NCBI GenBank assembly: GCA_012965445.1
Contig: DTSJ01000009.1
Span: 1-5,679, forward strand
Reading direction: 5' to 3'
Length of the DNA: 5,679 bases
From: Candidatus Hydrogenedentota bacterium
GTDB lineage: Bacteria; Hydrogenedentota; Hydrogenedentia; Hydrogenedentiales; GCA-2746185
This document shows, in pieces, positions 1 to 5,575 of this stretch; positions within the stretch are counted from its first letter, which is position 1; every line of letters starts with the position of its first letter. A program made the translations under genes and the position numbers. The notes beneath the pieces are model-generated. The model saw only the letters and a program-made list of their open reading frames with translations, was not told the origin of the DNA and ran no database searches.

Positions 1-54
1 TTCTTCGGGCTCTTCGTAATCATCTTCGTTGCCGCAATGCTAATGCAGGTATAA
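1..54 (+). CDS. C-terminal end of an unidentified membrane protein (partial)
   Basis: The first 17 codons read FFGLFVIIFVAAMLMQV and end at TAA (52-54). The stretch is almost wholly hydrophobic, so the protein probably ends in a transmembrane helix with virtually no tail after it. The gene starts outside the window and its family cannot be told from so little. It lies 15 bases before the next gene on the same strand, so the two are probably co-transcribed. That this frame is coding rests only on its hydrophobic character and on the close packing with the next gene. Confidence 0.5.
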   Translation, partial: FFGLFVIIFVAAMLMQV

Positions 55-69
55 ATTGCAGGCACCCCA

Positions 70-774
70 TTGGAAAACCACACACCTACAAACGACACTC
101 AAACCCTACCCAAACCACCCTCAACGCGCCCTCTTGCCACCCTCACTACCCCCCGAAAAACCATGCGCGCAATCCTCGACTCCGGATCAACCAAAGGCCT
201 AATCCTGCTCCCAACCCTCATCGGACTTCTCTCAGCGCCAAAGGTCGCGTTATCAACCCTGTCATTCAAAACCATCACCGCCGACTACGTCGCGCTAATC
301 TGGATCGCCAGCATCCTCCTCTCCGTCCTCAGCTACTGGATGTACGTTTACGTCTACGGAGCCGTCTATCGCTGGATCGCCTCATGGTTCGGAGGCACAG
401 CCACAAACCGCGATGCACGCCTCGCCCTCGCATGGACCCAGGTACCCTTCATCTGCATAGCACTTGTCTATCTCCCCATCCAGCTCATCTACAGAGCCGA
501 CCTCTATCCAGAAGTCGACTTGTCTACGACCACCGCCATGATCTCCTCCCTCGAACGCACCACCGCCTACTATTGGATCACCACAATCGTCCTCATTCCC
601 AACCTCCTCGCATACATAATCTCTCTGAATCTCCTCGCAGAAGCCTGCCGGTTCTCAGCCTGGAAAGCCTTCGGAGTCAAAATCATCGCCGTCCTCCTCC
701 ACATCCCCCTCTTTTTCGTCGCCGGAATAGTCGCGATTCCAGCAAGCATAGCGTTCATATATCTCACGAACTGA
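70..774 (+). CDS. YIP1-family multi-pass membrane protein
   Basis: This 234-residue protein has a polar, Thr/Pro-rich N-terminal segment (residues 1-40) followed by about five hydrophobic helices, roughly at 43-64, 72-98, 120-141, 165-190 and 203-231. The segment GAVYRWIASWFGG (97-109), followed by a polar stretch and a helix with TQVPF (123-127), resembles the core of the YIP1 domain, where a loop with paired glycines precedes a helix containing a conserved Pro. YIP1 proteins are integral membrane proteins. Their eukaryotic members act in vesicle traffic, and the bacterial members have no settled function, so none is assigned here. The start is TTG at 70, with GCAGG (58-62) seven bases upstream. 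The first in-frame ATG (163, residue 32) has no Shine-Dalgarno and would remove much of the cytoplasmic segment typical of the family. The gene is strongly C-rich on this strand and prefers CTC for leucine. It is probably an operon partner of the membrane protein that ends at 54. Confidence 0.72.
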   Translation: MENHTPTNDTQTLPKPPSTRPLATLTTPRKTMRAILDSGSTKGLILLPTLIGLLSAPKVALSTLSFKTITADYVALIWIASILLSVLSYWMYVYVYGAVYRWIASWFGGTATNRDARLALAWTQVPFICIALVYLPIQLIYRADLYPEVDLSTTTAMISSLERTTAYYWITTIVLIPNLLAYIISLNLLAEACRFSAWKAFGVKIIAVLLHIPLFFVAGIVAIPASIAFIYLTN

Positions 775-914
775 CGGTCTCAAAGTTGTCAATAATTTAC
801 TCGTGTAACATCATTGGACAAAACAACTTACAACTCACGACCTCTCGTTTCCCACAACCCGCTGTATCGCCATTCAAACCCCGATCCGAGACTATCCTGC
901 TTTCGTGTCATGCC

Positions 915-968
915 GACGTTCCGACGGGAGGCCGAACGTCCCCGTGAGCCGGAGATGCCGCGGCTCAT
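915..968. repeat. Two adjacent inverted repeats (possible structured RNA or terminator)
   Basis: The first has arms GACGTTC (915-921) and GAACGTC (934-940) with a 12-base loop. The second has arms GTGAGCCG (944-951) and CGGCTCAT (961-968) with a 9-base loop, counting one G-U pair. They lie four bases to either side of 941-943, back to back. Neither is followed by a run of T, so an intrinsic terminator on the plus strand is not supported. A leader structure, an operator pair or the remains of a repeat family are all possible. Confidence 0.4.
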
Positions 969-1085
969 CAGACCTCAACCCTGCTCCCAACCCGTTCCAC
1001 ACACACCGGAAACCCTGCAACACCCGTGTTCATACTATAGAGAGACTCAACGACCCAACCACGGATACTCCACGATGGTTCCAGC

Positions 1086-1115
1086 TTGTATCACCATCCG
1101 ATTGCCGGATACTAT
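1086..1115 (+). promoter_or_regulatory. Candidate promoter for the VOC gene
   Basis: TTGTAT (1086-1091) and TACTAT (1110-1115) are separated by 18 bases and lie about 30 bases before the ATG at 1148. The -10 is good and the -35 matches TTGACA at only three positions. A second TACTAT at 1033-1038 has no recognisable -35 at 17 bases. The call rests on position and partial consensus only. Confidence 0.35.
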
Positions 1116-1132
1116 TGTGGGAATCAAAAATT

Positions 1133-1138
1133 GAGGGA
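1133..1138 (+). promoter_or_regulatory. Shine-Dalgarno fixing the VOC start
   Basis: GAGGGA lies nine bases before the ATG at 1148. It decides the start in favour of the signal-peptide methionine over the 81-codon upstream extension of the open frame. Confidence 0.75.
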
Positions 1139-1147
1139 GATACACCC

Positions 1148-2029
1148 ATGCGCAAGAATCTATCCCGTGGCCTCGTTGCCGCATGTCTAATACTCTTCGC
1201 CGCGACCGGCACCATCCACGCCGCAGACCTTCCCTTCGGCATGAGTACAGACCATCTGAACCTGGTGCTGTCCATATCAGATGAGGACAAGGTACATGAA
1301 TTTTACGGCGAGGTTCTTGGCCTGAAACGTATTCCGAATATCCCCTTCCCCGGCGGCATGCACATGGTTCGCTACATGGGCGGCGCGACCGAAATCAAAT
1401 TCATCGTGACGAATCAGGACCTCCCGACCGAAGAAGGCGGCACAAGGAATGCCCGCGGAATCCGGCTGATGGCGCTGTTCCTGCCTGACAGTGAAAAGGC
1501 AGGTATTCTGAAACGCCTTAAATCCAAAGGCTATGAAGTCCCAACCTTCGAGACCGGCTATGGCATGACCTACGATGCAGAAGGAAATCAGGTAGAACTG
1601 GTGTTCAGACCCGAAGGCACCTCAGCCGAAAAGCTAAAACAGTTTCAGATCGGGCTGACCGTTTCCGATGCAGCCGCAATGAATGAATTCCTCAGCAAAA
1701 TCCTCGGCTTGGAAAAAGTCAACGAGTTTACCACCGCTAGCGGCCTGCACGTCGATTACTATGGCATGGGTCATTCACAAGTCAAATTCTGGTCTGGTCC
1801 GAAAGAATTGCCCGCCTGGGTGGGCGGTCCCTTTGATAGAAAAGGAATGAACCTCGTGCAGTTTCTGGTGCCGGATGTAGATGCCGTGCGCGCTACAGTA
1901 CTTGAGCGTGGCGGACACATTCATACCGAACCCTTCGCGCTCGGAAAACTGGCGACCATCATGTTTATCGACGGACCTGACGGTATCCTGTTCGAGTTCG
2001 CTGGGCCGATGCTGGATCGACTCAAATAA
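1148..2029 (+). CDS. Secreted tandem VOC-domain (glyoxalase/dioxygenase-fold) protein
   Basis: The protein has 293 residues. A signal peptide (1-26: a basic MRKNLSR start, a hydrophobic core, then an Ala-rich IHAA cleavage region) directs it out of the cytoplasm. Two vicinal-oxygen-chelate domains follow, at about 33-153 and 164-285. Each opens with a beta strand (HLNLVLS, QIGLTVS), contains a GLxK or GLEK turn, and closes with a DGP- or AEG-type turn running into VELVF or LFEF. Judged by spacing against glyoxalase I, domain 1 offers H36, E82 and E150 as ligand-like residues with R106 at the fourth place. Domain 2 has Q167, Q211, N235 and E283, so if a metal is bound it is more likely in domain 1. 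Substrate and reaction cannot be told. The ATG at 1148 is preferred because GAGGGA (1133-1138) lies nine bases upstream and the signal peptide begins there, whereas the open frame extends upstream to 905 without family-like sequence. Leucine codons are mainly CTG, unlike the neighbouring ruvB. Confidence 0.85.
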   Translation: MRKNLSRGLVAACLILFAATGTIHAADLPFGMSTDHLNLVLSISDEDKVHEFYGEVLGLKRIPNIPFPGGMHMVRYMGGATEIKFIVTNQDLPTEEGGTRNARGIRLMALFLPDSEKAGILKRLKSKGYEVPTFETGYGMTYDAEGNQVELVFRPEGTSAEKLKQFQIGLTVSDAAAMNEFLSKILGLEKVNEFTTASGLHVDYYGMGHSQVKFWSGPKELPAWVGGPFDRKGMNLVQFLVPDVDAVRATVLERGGHIHTEPFALGKLATIMFIDGPDGILFEFAGPMLDRLK

Positions 2030-2094
2030 GGGAACATCGATAACGGTGTGACTTGCAGGTAAGCGGTGCAATTTGATCCAATAGATGCTGAAAC

Positions 2095-2123
2095 TGGACA
2101 TCTGGCTATATATTCAGTATAGT
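2095..2123 (+). promoter_or_regulatory. Sigma70-like promoter of ruvAB
   Basis: The -35 TGGACA (2095-2100) matches TTGACA at five of six positions. The -10 TATAGT (2118-2123) matches TATAAT at five of six. The spacer is exactly 17 bases. Transcription would begin near 2130, leaving a leader of about 20-25 bases before the ruvA ATG at 2153. It is the best-looking promoter in the window and probably drives ruvA, ruvB and the overlapping sulfatase. Confidence 0.7.
2102..2117. promoter_or_regulatory. LexA/SOS-box-like operator inside the ruvAB promoter
   Basis: The sequence is CTG-GCTATATATT-CAG, a CTG-N10-CAG palindrome with a perfect TATATA centre, followed by TA. Aligned with the 20-base enterobacterial SOS consensus (TACTG, five TA, CAGTA), I count 15 matches. 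It fills the spacer between the -35 and the -10, where a bound repressor would block polymerase. LexA control of ruvAB is well established in Escherichia coli. No lexA gene is visible here, and LexA motifs differ between phyla, so the identity of the regulator is inferred. Confidence 0.5.
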
Positions 2124-2152
2124 ACCCCTGCGGTCAGTAATCGGGGGAACCT

Positions 2153-2756
2153 ATGTTCGCATTTCTACGCGGAGTCGTTGCAGCAAAAACCCTGGAACAC
2201 ATCCATCTCGATGTCAATGGGGTCGGGTATGAAGTCTACGTCCCGGACACCGTGCATCGTCGCCTCGCCCCGGATCAGACCGTCACGATGCTCACTTACT
2301 GCCATATTCGCGAGGATTCGTTCCAGATTTTCGGCTTTCTCCGTGAAGAAGAAAAGTCCCTGTTTCTCATGCTCCTCAGCATCAACGGAGTAGGCCCCAA
2401 AGTCGCCCTCTCGTTTCTATCAACACTTTCCCCAGCCGAATTCGGACAGGCCATCCTCGCCAGCGATGTCACTGCGATCACCAAAGTTCCCGGCGTCGGC
2501 AAAAAGACGGCGCAACGTGTCGTACTCGAATTGAAAGCCAAGATGGGTCAAGACGCAGAACTCAGTGCGATCCTCGGTGAAGACGCGGACTTCGACGATA
2601 TCGGCAGCGACGATGTACAGGCAGCCCTCATGTCCCTTGGATGTACGCCGCAGGAAGCCAAGAAAGCAGCCGCAAAAGCCCGCAAAGCCCTCGGAAAAGA
2701 AGTCCACCGACGAAGACCTCGTGAAATCAGCCCTGCGTTCAATGGCGAAGGTCTAG
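2153..2756 (+). CDS. ruvA: Holliday junction branch migration protein RuvA, with an apparent frameshift near the 3' end
   Basis: RuvA binds four-way DNA junctions as a tetramer, or two tetramers face to face, and loads the RuvB motor. Domain I (1-63, OB fold) starts MFAFLRG and carries the acidic-pin residues E54 and D55 in the motif HIREDSFQIFGF. Domain II has two helix-hairpin-helix motifs, NGVGPK (78-83) and PGVGKK (113-118). An acidic linker (about 133-153) leads to the RuvB-binding domain III, which begins DDVQAALMSLG (153-163). The frame that starts at 2153 leaves the family after residue 182. Skipping one base near 2699 gives KSTDEDLVKSALRSMAKV and a TAG at 2754-2756, for a normal 200-residue RuvA. 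Unshifted, the frame runs to 2914 (253 residues) with an Arg/Pro-rich tail that is only ruvB read out of frame. A one-base insertion, either an assembly error or a true mutation, is the simplest explanation. A G-rich Shine-Dalgarno (2143-2148) precedes the ATG. ruvB follows after 3 bases. Confidence 0.93.
2747..2751 (+). promoter_or_regulatory. Shine-Dalgarno of ruvB inside the ruvA 3' end
   Basis: GAAGG lies eight bases before the ruvB ATG (2760) and within the last codons of the frame-corrected ruvA. With the ruvA stop three bases before the ruvB start, translation of the two is probably coupled. A ribosome staying in the uncorrected ruvA frame would pass this site and terminate only at 2914. 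Confidence 0.65.
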
Positions 2757-2759
2757 CCA

Positions 2760-3785
2760 ATGGCAGACGACGAAGTCATTCAACCAACACCCGGCGAGGA
2801 CGACCCGCAATACGACGAACAGATTCGTCCCCACCGCCTCGACGATTTCCCCGGTCAGGAAGCCCTCAAAAACAAGCTCCGCATTTCCATCGCAGCAGCG
2901 AAGCAGCGCAATGAACCCCTTGATCACATGCTCATGTCCGGTCCGCCCGGTCTCGGTAAGACAACCCTTGCACGAATCATGGCGCAGGAAATGGGCGTGG
3001 ACATCAAATCGACTTCAGGACCTGTGATCGAACGACAGGCCGATCTCTCCGCAATTCTCACCAGCCTCGAAGAATTCGACATCTTCTTCGTTGACGAGAT
3101 TCATCGTCTCAATCACGCGGTCGAGGAAACGCTCTACTCCGCCATGGAAGACTTCGAAGTCGACATCATGCTCGGCAGAGGCCCCACAGCCCGCTCCATG
3201 AAAATTGGCCTCAAACCTTTCACCCTCATCGGCGCCACGACTCGTTCCGGACTATTGACGCCGCCCCTGCGCGCACGCTTCGGAGACACTTGCCGCTTCG
3301 ATTTCTATTCACCCGAAGAACTCGAAGCCATCGTCCAACGCTCGGCACGCATTCTTGATGTCCCCATCGACCCCGAAGGCGCACTCGAAATTGCCGCGCG
3401 ATCCCGCGGCACGGCGCGTATTGCCAATCGACTCCTCCGGCGCGTCCGCGACTATGCCGAGGTAAAAGGCGACGGTACAATCACCCTGGAAATGGCAAAG
3501 AAAGGCCTCAGCATGCTCGGAATCGACTCCCTCGGGCTCGACGATATGGACAAGGCGATCCTCGGCACGATCATCACGAAATTCAACGGTGGTCCCGTCG
3601 GCGTATCCTCGCTCTCCGTAGCCATCGGCGAAGAGCGCCAGACCCTCGAAGAAGTTCACGAACCCTTTCTCATCCAGATCGGCTTCATGAAACGAACCCA
3701 GAAAGGCCGCGTGGTCACCCCGCGCGCCTACCAGCATCTGAACCTCACCCCCCCTCAAAATCCACAAGGAGAACTCAATGTTTAA
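2760..3785 (+). CDS. ruvB: Holliday junction branch migration DNA helicase RuvB
   Basis: RuvB is the hexameric AAA+ ATPase that pumps DNA through RuvA-bound Holliday junctions in the cytoplasm. The 341-residue length is normal for the family. An acidic N-terminus leads to [12 protein letters not shown] (22-33), then Walker A GPPGLGKT (61-68), Walker B DEIH (112-115) and the presensor-1 beta hairpin that contacts RuvA (about 134-155). Sensor 1 is GATTRSG (158-164), the arginine-finger region is RARFG (171-175), and sensor 2 is RGTARIANR (216-224). The sensor-2 motif usually reads GTPRIANR, so Ala replaces Pro here at 219. The C-terminal winged-helix domain (about 256-330) includes GGPVG (277-281) and the usual [13 protein letters not shown] segment. 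All catalytic residues are present. Leucine is mostly CTC (about 27 of 35 by my count). The last codons overlap the sulfatase start by eight bases. Confidence 0.98.
   Translation: MADDEVIQPTPGEDDPQYDEQIRPHRLDDFPGQEALKNKLRISIAAAKQRNEPLDHMLMSGPPGLGKTTLARIMAQEMGVDIKSTSGPVIERQADLSAILTSLEEFDIFFVDEIHRLNHAVEETLYSAMEDFEVDIMLGRGPTARSMKIGLKPFTLIGATTRSGLLTPPLRARFGDTCRFDFYSPEELEAIVQRSARILDVPIDPEGALEIAARSRGTARIANRLLRRVRDYAEVKGDGTITLEMAKKGLSMLGIDSLGLDDMDKAILGTIITKFNGGPVGVSSLSVAIGEERQTLEEVHEPFLIQIGFMKRTQKGRVVTPRAYQHLNLTPPQNPQGELNV
3766..3772 (+). promoter_or_regulatory. Shine-Dalgarno of the sulfatase within ruvB
   Basis: AAGGAGA, close to the ideal Shine-Dalgarno, lies inside the last ruvB codons and ends five bases before the sulfatase ATG at 3778. 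It supports that start and indicates translational coupling to ruvB. Confidence 0.8.
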
Positions 3786-5163
3786 ATTCCTGTGCATCCT
3801 CACGCCCATTTTGGTCTCCATATCGACCTGTTTCACCCCCGCAATCGCCCAGGATCGACCTCCAAACGTCGTCATAATTTTCCTCGACGACTCCGGTTGG
3901 GCCGACTTCCAACCCTTCGGCGATACCGCTTATCTCACACCCAATGTACAGCAGTTGGCGAACGAAGGAGCGCGGTTCAATCGATTCTACGTGCCTCAGG
4001 CAATCTGCTCCGCTTCGCGATCTGCCCTCATGACTGGCTGCTATCCGGGACGCACGAGAATGTTCGGCGCGCATGGCCCCTACGCGCGCGGACTCGATCC
4101 CAAATTCGACACGCTCGGCACCGTGCTCAAACGTAGAGGTTACTCGACGGCCATATTCGGGAAATGGCACATCGGGGATCTCCCGGAAACGCGTCCGCTG
4201 GCACGCGGCTTCGACGAGAATATTGGCCTTATGTATTCGAACGATATGTGGGAACATCACCCGGAGAACCCGGATCATTGGAGCCGTTACCCTCTGCAGT
4301 TCTGGCGCAACGGACAGATCGCCATCGATCGCGTAACCCCTGATGACCAGACGAATCTGACCACGTGGTACACGGAAGCTGCCGTCGACTTCATCGAACG
4401 CAAAAAAGATGAACCCTTCTTCGTCTACCTTCCGCATTCGATGCCCCACGTCCCGCTGTATGTCAGCAAGAAGTTCGAAGGCAAATCTGGTGCTGGAGTC
4501 TACGGAGATGTCATGATGGAAATCGACTGGTCCGTAGGGCAAGTCATGAAAGCACTTAAAGACAACGGCGTTGAGGACAACACGCTTGTCATTTTTACCT
4601 CAGACAACGGCCCCTGGCTGACCTACGGAAATCACGCCGGATCAACGCCGTTCCGCGAAGGAAAAGGTACGATGTTTGACGGCGGTGTGCGAAGCGCGTG
4701 TCTGATGAAACTGCCCGGTCGCATCAAGGCTGGCACGGTCTCTGAAACAATGGTCTGTTCGATTGACCTGATGCCGACCATTGCGCACCTCGCAGGAGCA
4801 GAACTGCCGAGCCATCCAATCGACGGGAAAAATCTGTGGGACCACATTCTGGGAACCGCGACCACGCCGACTCCGCAGGCATACTATCCTCTTTCAAACA
4901 GCAGGACTTTCAAAGGTGTCATCAGCGGCGAAGGTCGATGGAAACTGCACATTCCGCACAAATACCGCACGCTTAATTTCGCCAAGGACGACGGGCAGGC
5001 AGGCAAATACAAGCAGGTCTCAATCGAACTATCACTGTTCGACATGCTCAACGATCCCTACGAAACGACCAACGTCATTAAACAAAATCCCGACGTCGCT
5101 ATGCAGCTGAAATCCTACGCGGACGCCCACCGCAAGCAGTTCTACCCGAACCAGAAAGAGTAG
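3778..5163 (+). CDS. Exported S1-family sulfatase (arylsulfatase A-like)
   Basis: The enzyme hydrolyses sulfate esters using a formylglycine made from an active-site cysteine. The protein has 461 residues, typical of bacterial S1 sulfatases. A signal peptide (1-24/25, ending PAIAQ) implies a periplasmic or outside location. Visible active-site residues are the calcium ligands D37 and D38, the signature [11 protein letters not shown] (77-87) with C77 to be modified and R81, the GKWHIG motif with K129 and H131, H220 and H224 in PHSMPHVP, D276 and N277 in SDNGPW, and K296 in [11 protein letters not shown]. The C-terminal subdomain contains GRWKL (386-390) and [13 protein letters not shown] (420-432). 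The signature has Ala where CxPSR has Pro. Its natural substrate, possibly a sulfated polysaccharide or an aryl ester, cannot be told. No formylglycine-generating enzyme or carbohydrate-use gene lies in the window. The ATG overlaps the end of ruvB, so transcription probably depends on the ruvAB promoter; I see no promoter of its own. Confidence 0.95.
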   Translation: MFKFLCILTPILVSISTCFTPAIAQDRPPNVVIIFLDDSGWADFQPFGDTAYLTPNVQQLANEGARFNRFYVPQAICSASRSALMTGCYPGRTRMFGAHGPYARGLDPKFDTLGTVLKRRGYSTAIFGKWHIGDLPETRPLARGFDENIGLMYSNDMWEHHPENPDHWSRYPLQFWRNGQIAIDRVTPDDQTNLTTWYTEAAVDFIERKKDEPFFVYLPHSMPHVPLYVSKKFEGKSGAGVYGDVMMEIDWSVGQVMKALKDNGVEDNTLVIFTSDNGPWLTYGNHAGSTPFREGKGTMFDGGVRSACLMKLPGRIKAGTVSETMVCSIDLMPTIAHLAGAELPSHPIDGKNLWDHILGTATTPTPQAYYPLSNSRTFKGVISGEGRWKLHIPHKYRTLNFAKDDGQAGKYKQVSIELSLFDMLNDPYETTNVIKQNPDVAMQLKSYADAHRKQFYPNQKE

Positions 5164-5176
5164 CGCTGCGCCGCTA
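5161..5176. terminator. Small inverted repeat spanning two convergent stop codons
   Basis: TAGCG (5161-5165) and CGCTA (5172-5176) flank a six-base loop. The outer triplets are the stop codon of the sulfatase on the plus strand and that of the TPR-like gene on the minus strand. A bidirectional terminator would sit here, but the stem is short and no proper T-tract follows on the plus strand (only TTGT, then CCGCTTTT). It may be chance. Confidence 0.25.
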
Positions 5177-5512
5177 TTGTCCGCTTTTGAGCCAAGCGAA
5201 AAACCACTTTTCGGTGACGACTTCTGAAAAATGCGCGTGATTCAGTATGGTTTCAGTGTCGGGAAGCATAGACGATTTTCGGGCGCGTTCAAGCCACCTC
5301 ACGCACATTTCGCCGTTGTTTGTGCGCGCATGAATACAAGACATCAGCCACGCGCCGCTGCCGGGCATGATTTTTTCTGCCCGAATCAGCTGGTCCTTCG
5401 CTTCAACGAAGAGTGCTTCTTTGCCTTCGGCATCGGCAAAATCCGCCTGCATCATTTGTGCTTCGGCGTGCTTCAGAAATTGTTCGATTTGCGCGATTTC
5501 AGCTTCGGTCAT
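5174..5512 (-). CDS. Small TPR-like helical protein of unknown function
   Basis: From the ATG at 5512 the protein has 112 residues, no signal peptide and no membrane segment, so it is probably cytoplasmic. It appears all-helical. Residues about 2-50 form amphipathic helices rich in Ala, Glu and Gln. The rest (AKDQLIRAEKIMPGSGAWLM, then CIHAR, a turn with NNGE, and VRWLERARKSSMLPD) has the helix-turn-helix rhythm of a tetratricopeptide repeat. The end, with a predicted HAHFSEV stretch and WFFAWL, recalls the TPR end-of-group type. Such proteins usually bind partners, and none can be named here. A GTG at 5554 would add 14 residues, but that extension lies inside a strong terminator hairpin, so the ATG is preferred; GGA (5520-5522) is a weak Shine-Dalgarno seven bases upstream. 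The gene is convergent with the sulfatase, with ten bases between the two coding regions. Confidence 0.6.
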   Translation of the reverse strand: MTEAEIAQIEQFLKHAEAQMMQADFADAEGKEALFVEAKDQLIRAEKIMPGSGAWLMSCIHARTNNGEMCVRWLERARKSSMLPDTETILNHAHFSEVVTEKWFFAWLKSGQ

Positions 5513-5522
5513 ACGGAGATCC

Positions 5523-5564
5523 AAAAATAGAAAGGCCGTCTTCTGTGTAAACACAAAAGACGGC
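5523..5564 (-). terminator. Intrinsic terminator of the minus-strand gene at the right edge
   Basis: The arms are 5535-5547 and 5552-5564 around the four-base loop 5548-5551. Read on the minus strand the stem is 13 continuous pairs with one U-G wobble. On the plus strand the same position is a C-A mismatch, which points to use on the minus strand. A T-rich tail (TTTCTATTTTT, 5523-5533) follows one base after the stem. It lies 11 bases after the stop of the gene ending at 5576 and only ten bases before the ATG of the next gene on that strand. Confidence 0.85.
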
Positions 5565-5575
5565 TGATAACGTGC

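Larger units (their letters stand above)
775..1147. other. Gene-free intergenic region with inverted repeats
   Basis: This 373-base gap lies between the YIP1-like gene and the VOC gene. Open frames cross it, but they are rich in Pro, Arg, Ser and Thr, resemble no family and have no ribosome binding site, so I treat it as non-coding. It contains an AT-rich inverted repeat at 783-829, two adjacent GC-rich inverted repeats at 915-968, and a candidate promoter and Shine-Dalgarno for the VOC gene at its right end. I see no tRNA, no riboswitch that I recognise, and no T-tract after any hairpin. Confidence 0.6.

Noticed and set aside
384..947. A 187-codon plus-strand frame overlapping the YIP1-like gene
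   Set aside because: Its His/Arg/Ser/Pro-rich composition is that of an out-of-frame reading of a C-rich gene, and the overlapping frame encodes a convincing membrane protein.
1033..1038. TACTAT as the main -10 of the VOC promoter
   Set aside because: No -35-like hexamer lies 16-18 bases upstream, and the similar box at 1110-1115 has a better-placed partner.
905..1147. An 81-codon upstream extension of the VOC reading frame
   Set aside because: The extension has no family-like sequence. A good Shine-Dalgarno (1133-1138) and a classic signal peptide begin at the ATG at 1148, so the extra stretch is untranslated.
2053..2071. Hairpin TTGCA / TGCAA after the VOC gene as its terminator
   Set aside because: The stem is only five pairs with a nine-base loop, and the following tract is just ATTTG, too weak to call.
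2757..2914. The 253-residue RuvA read-through tail as a real C-terminal extension or nucleic-acid-binding domain
   Set aside because: It is ruvB coding sequence read out of frame. The normal RuvA ending is present one frame over and stops just before ruvB.
3775..4542. A 255-codon minus-strand frame opposite the sulfatase
   Set aside because: It is antisense to the most conserved part of the sulfatase, shows no recognisable motif, and has no support from gene context.
5513..5554. GTG at 5554 as the start of the TPR-like gene
   Set aside because: The added 14 codons fall within the terminator hairpin and its T-tract, and lack a Shine-Dalgarno; the ATG at 5512 begins a soluble helical protein.
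5231..5567. Plus-strand frames opposite the TPR-like gene
   Set aside because: Their composition is biased and unlike a known family. The minus-strand frame has a TPR-like helical pattern and a stop placed right next to the convergent sulfatase stop.
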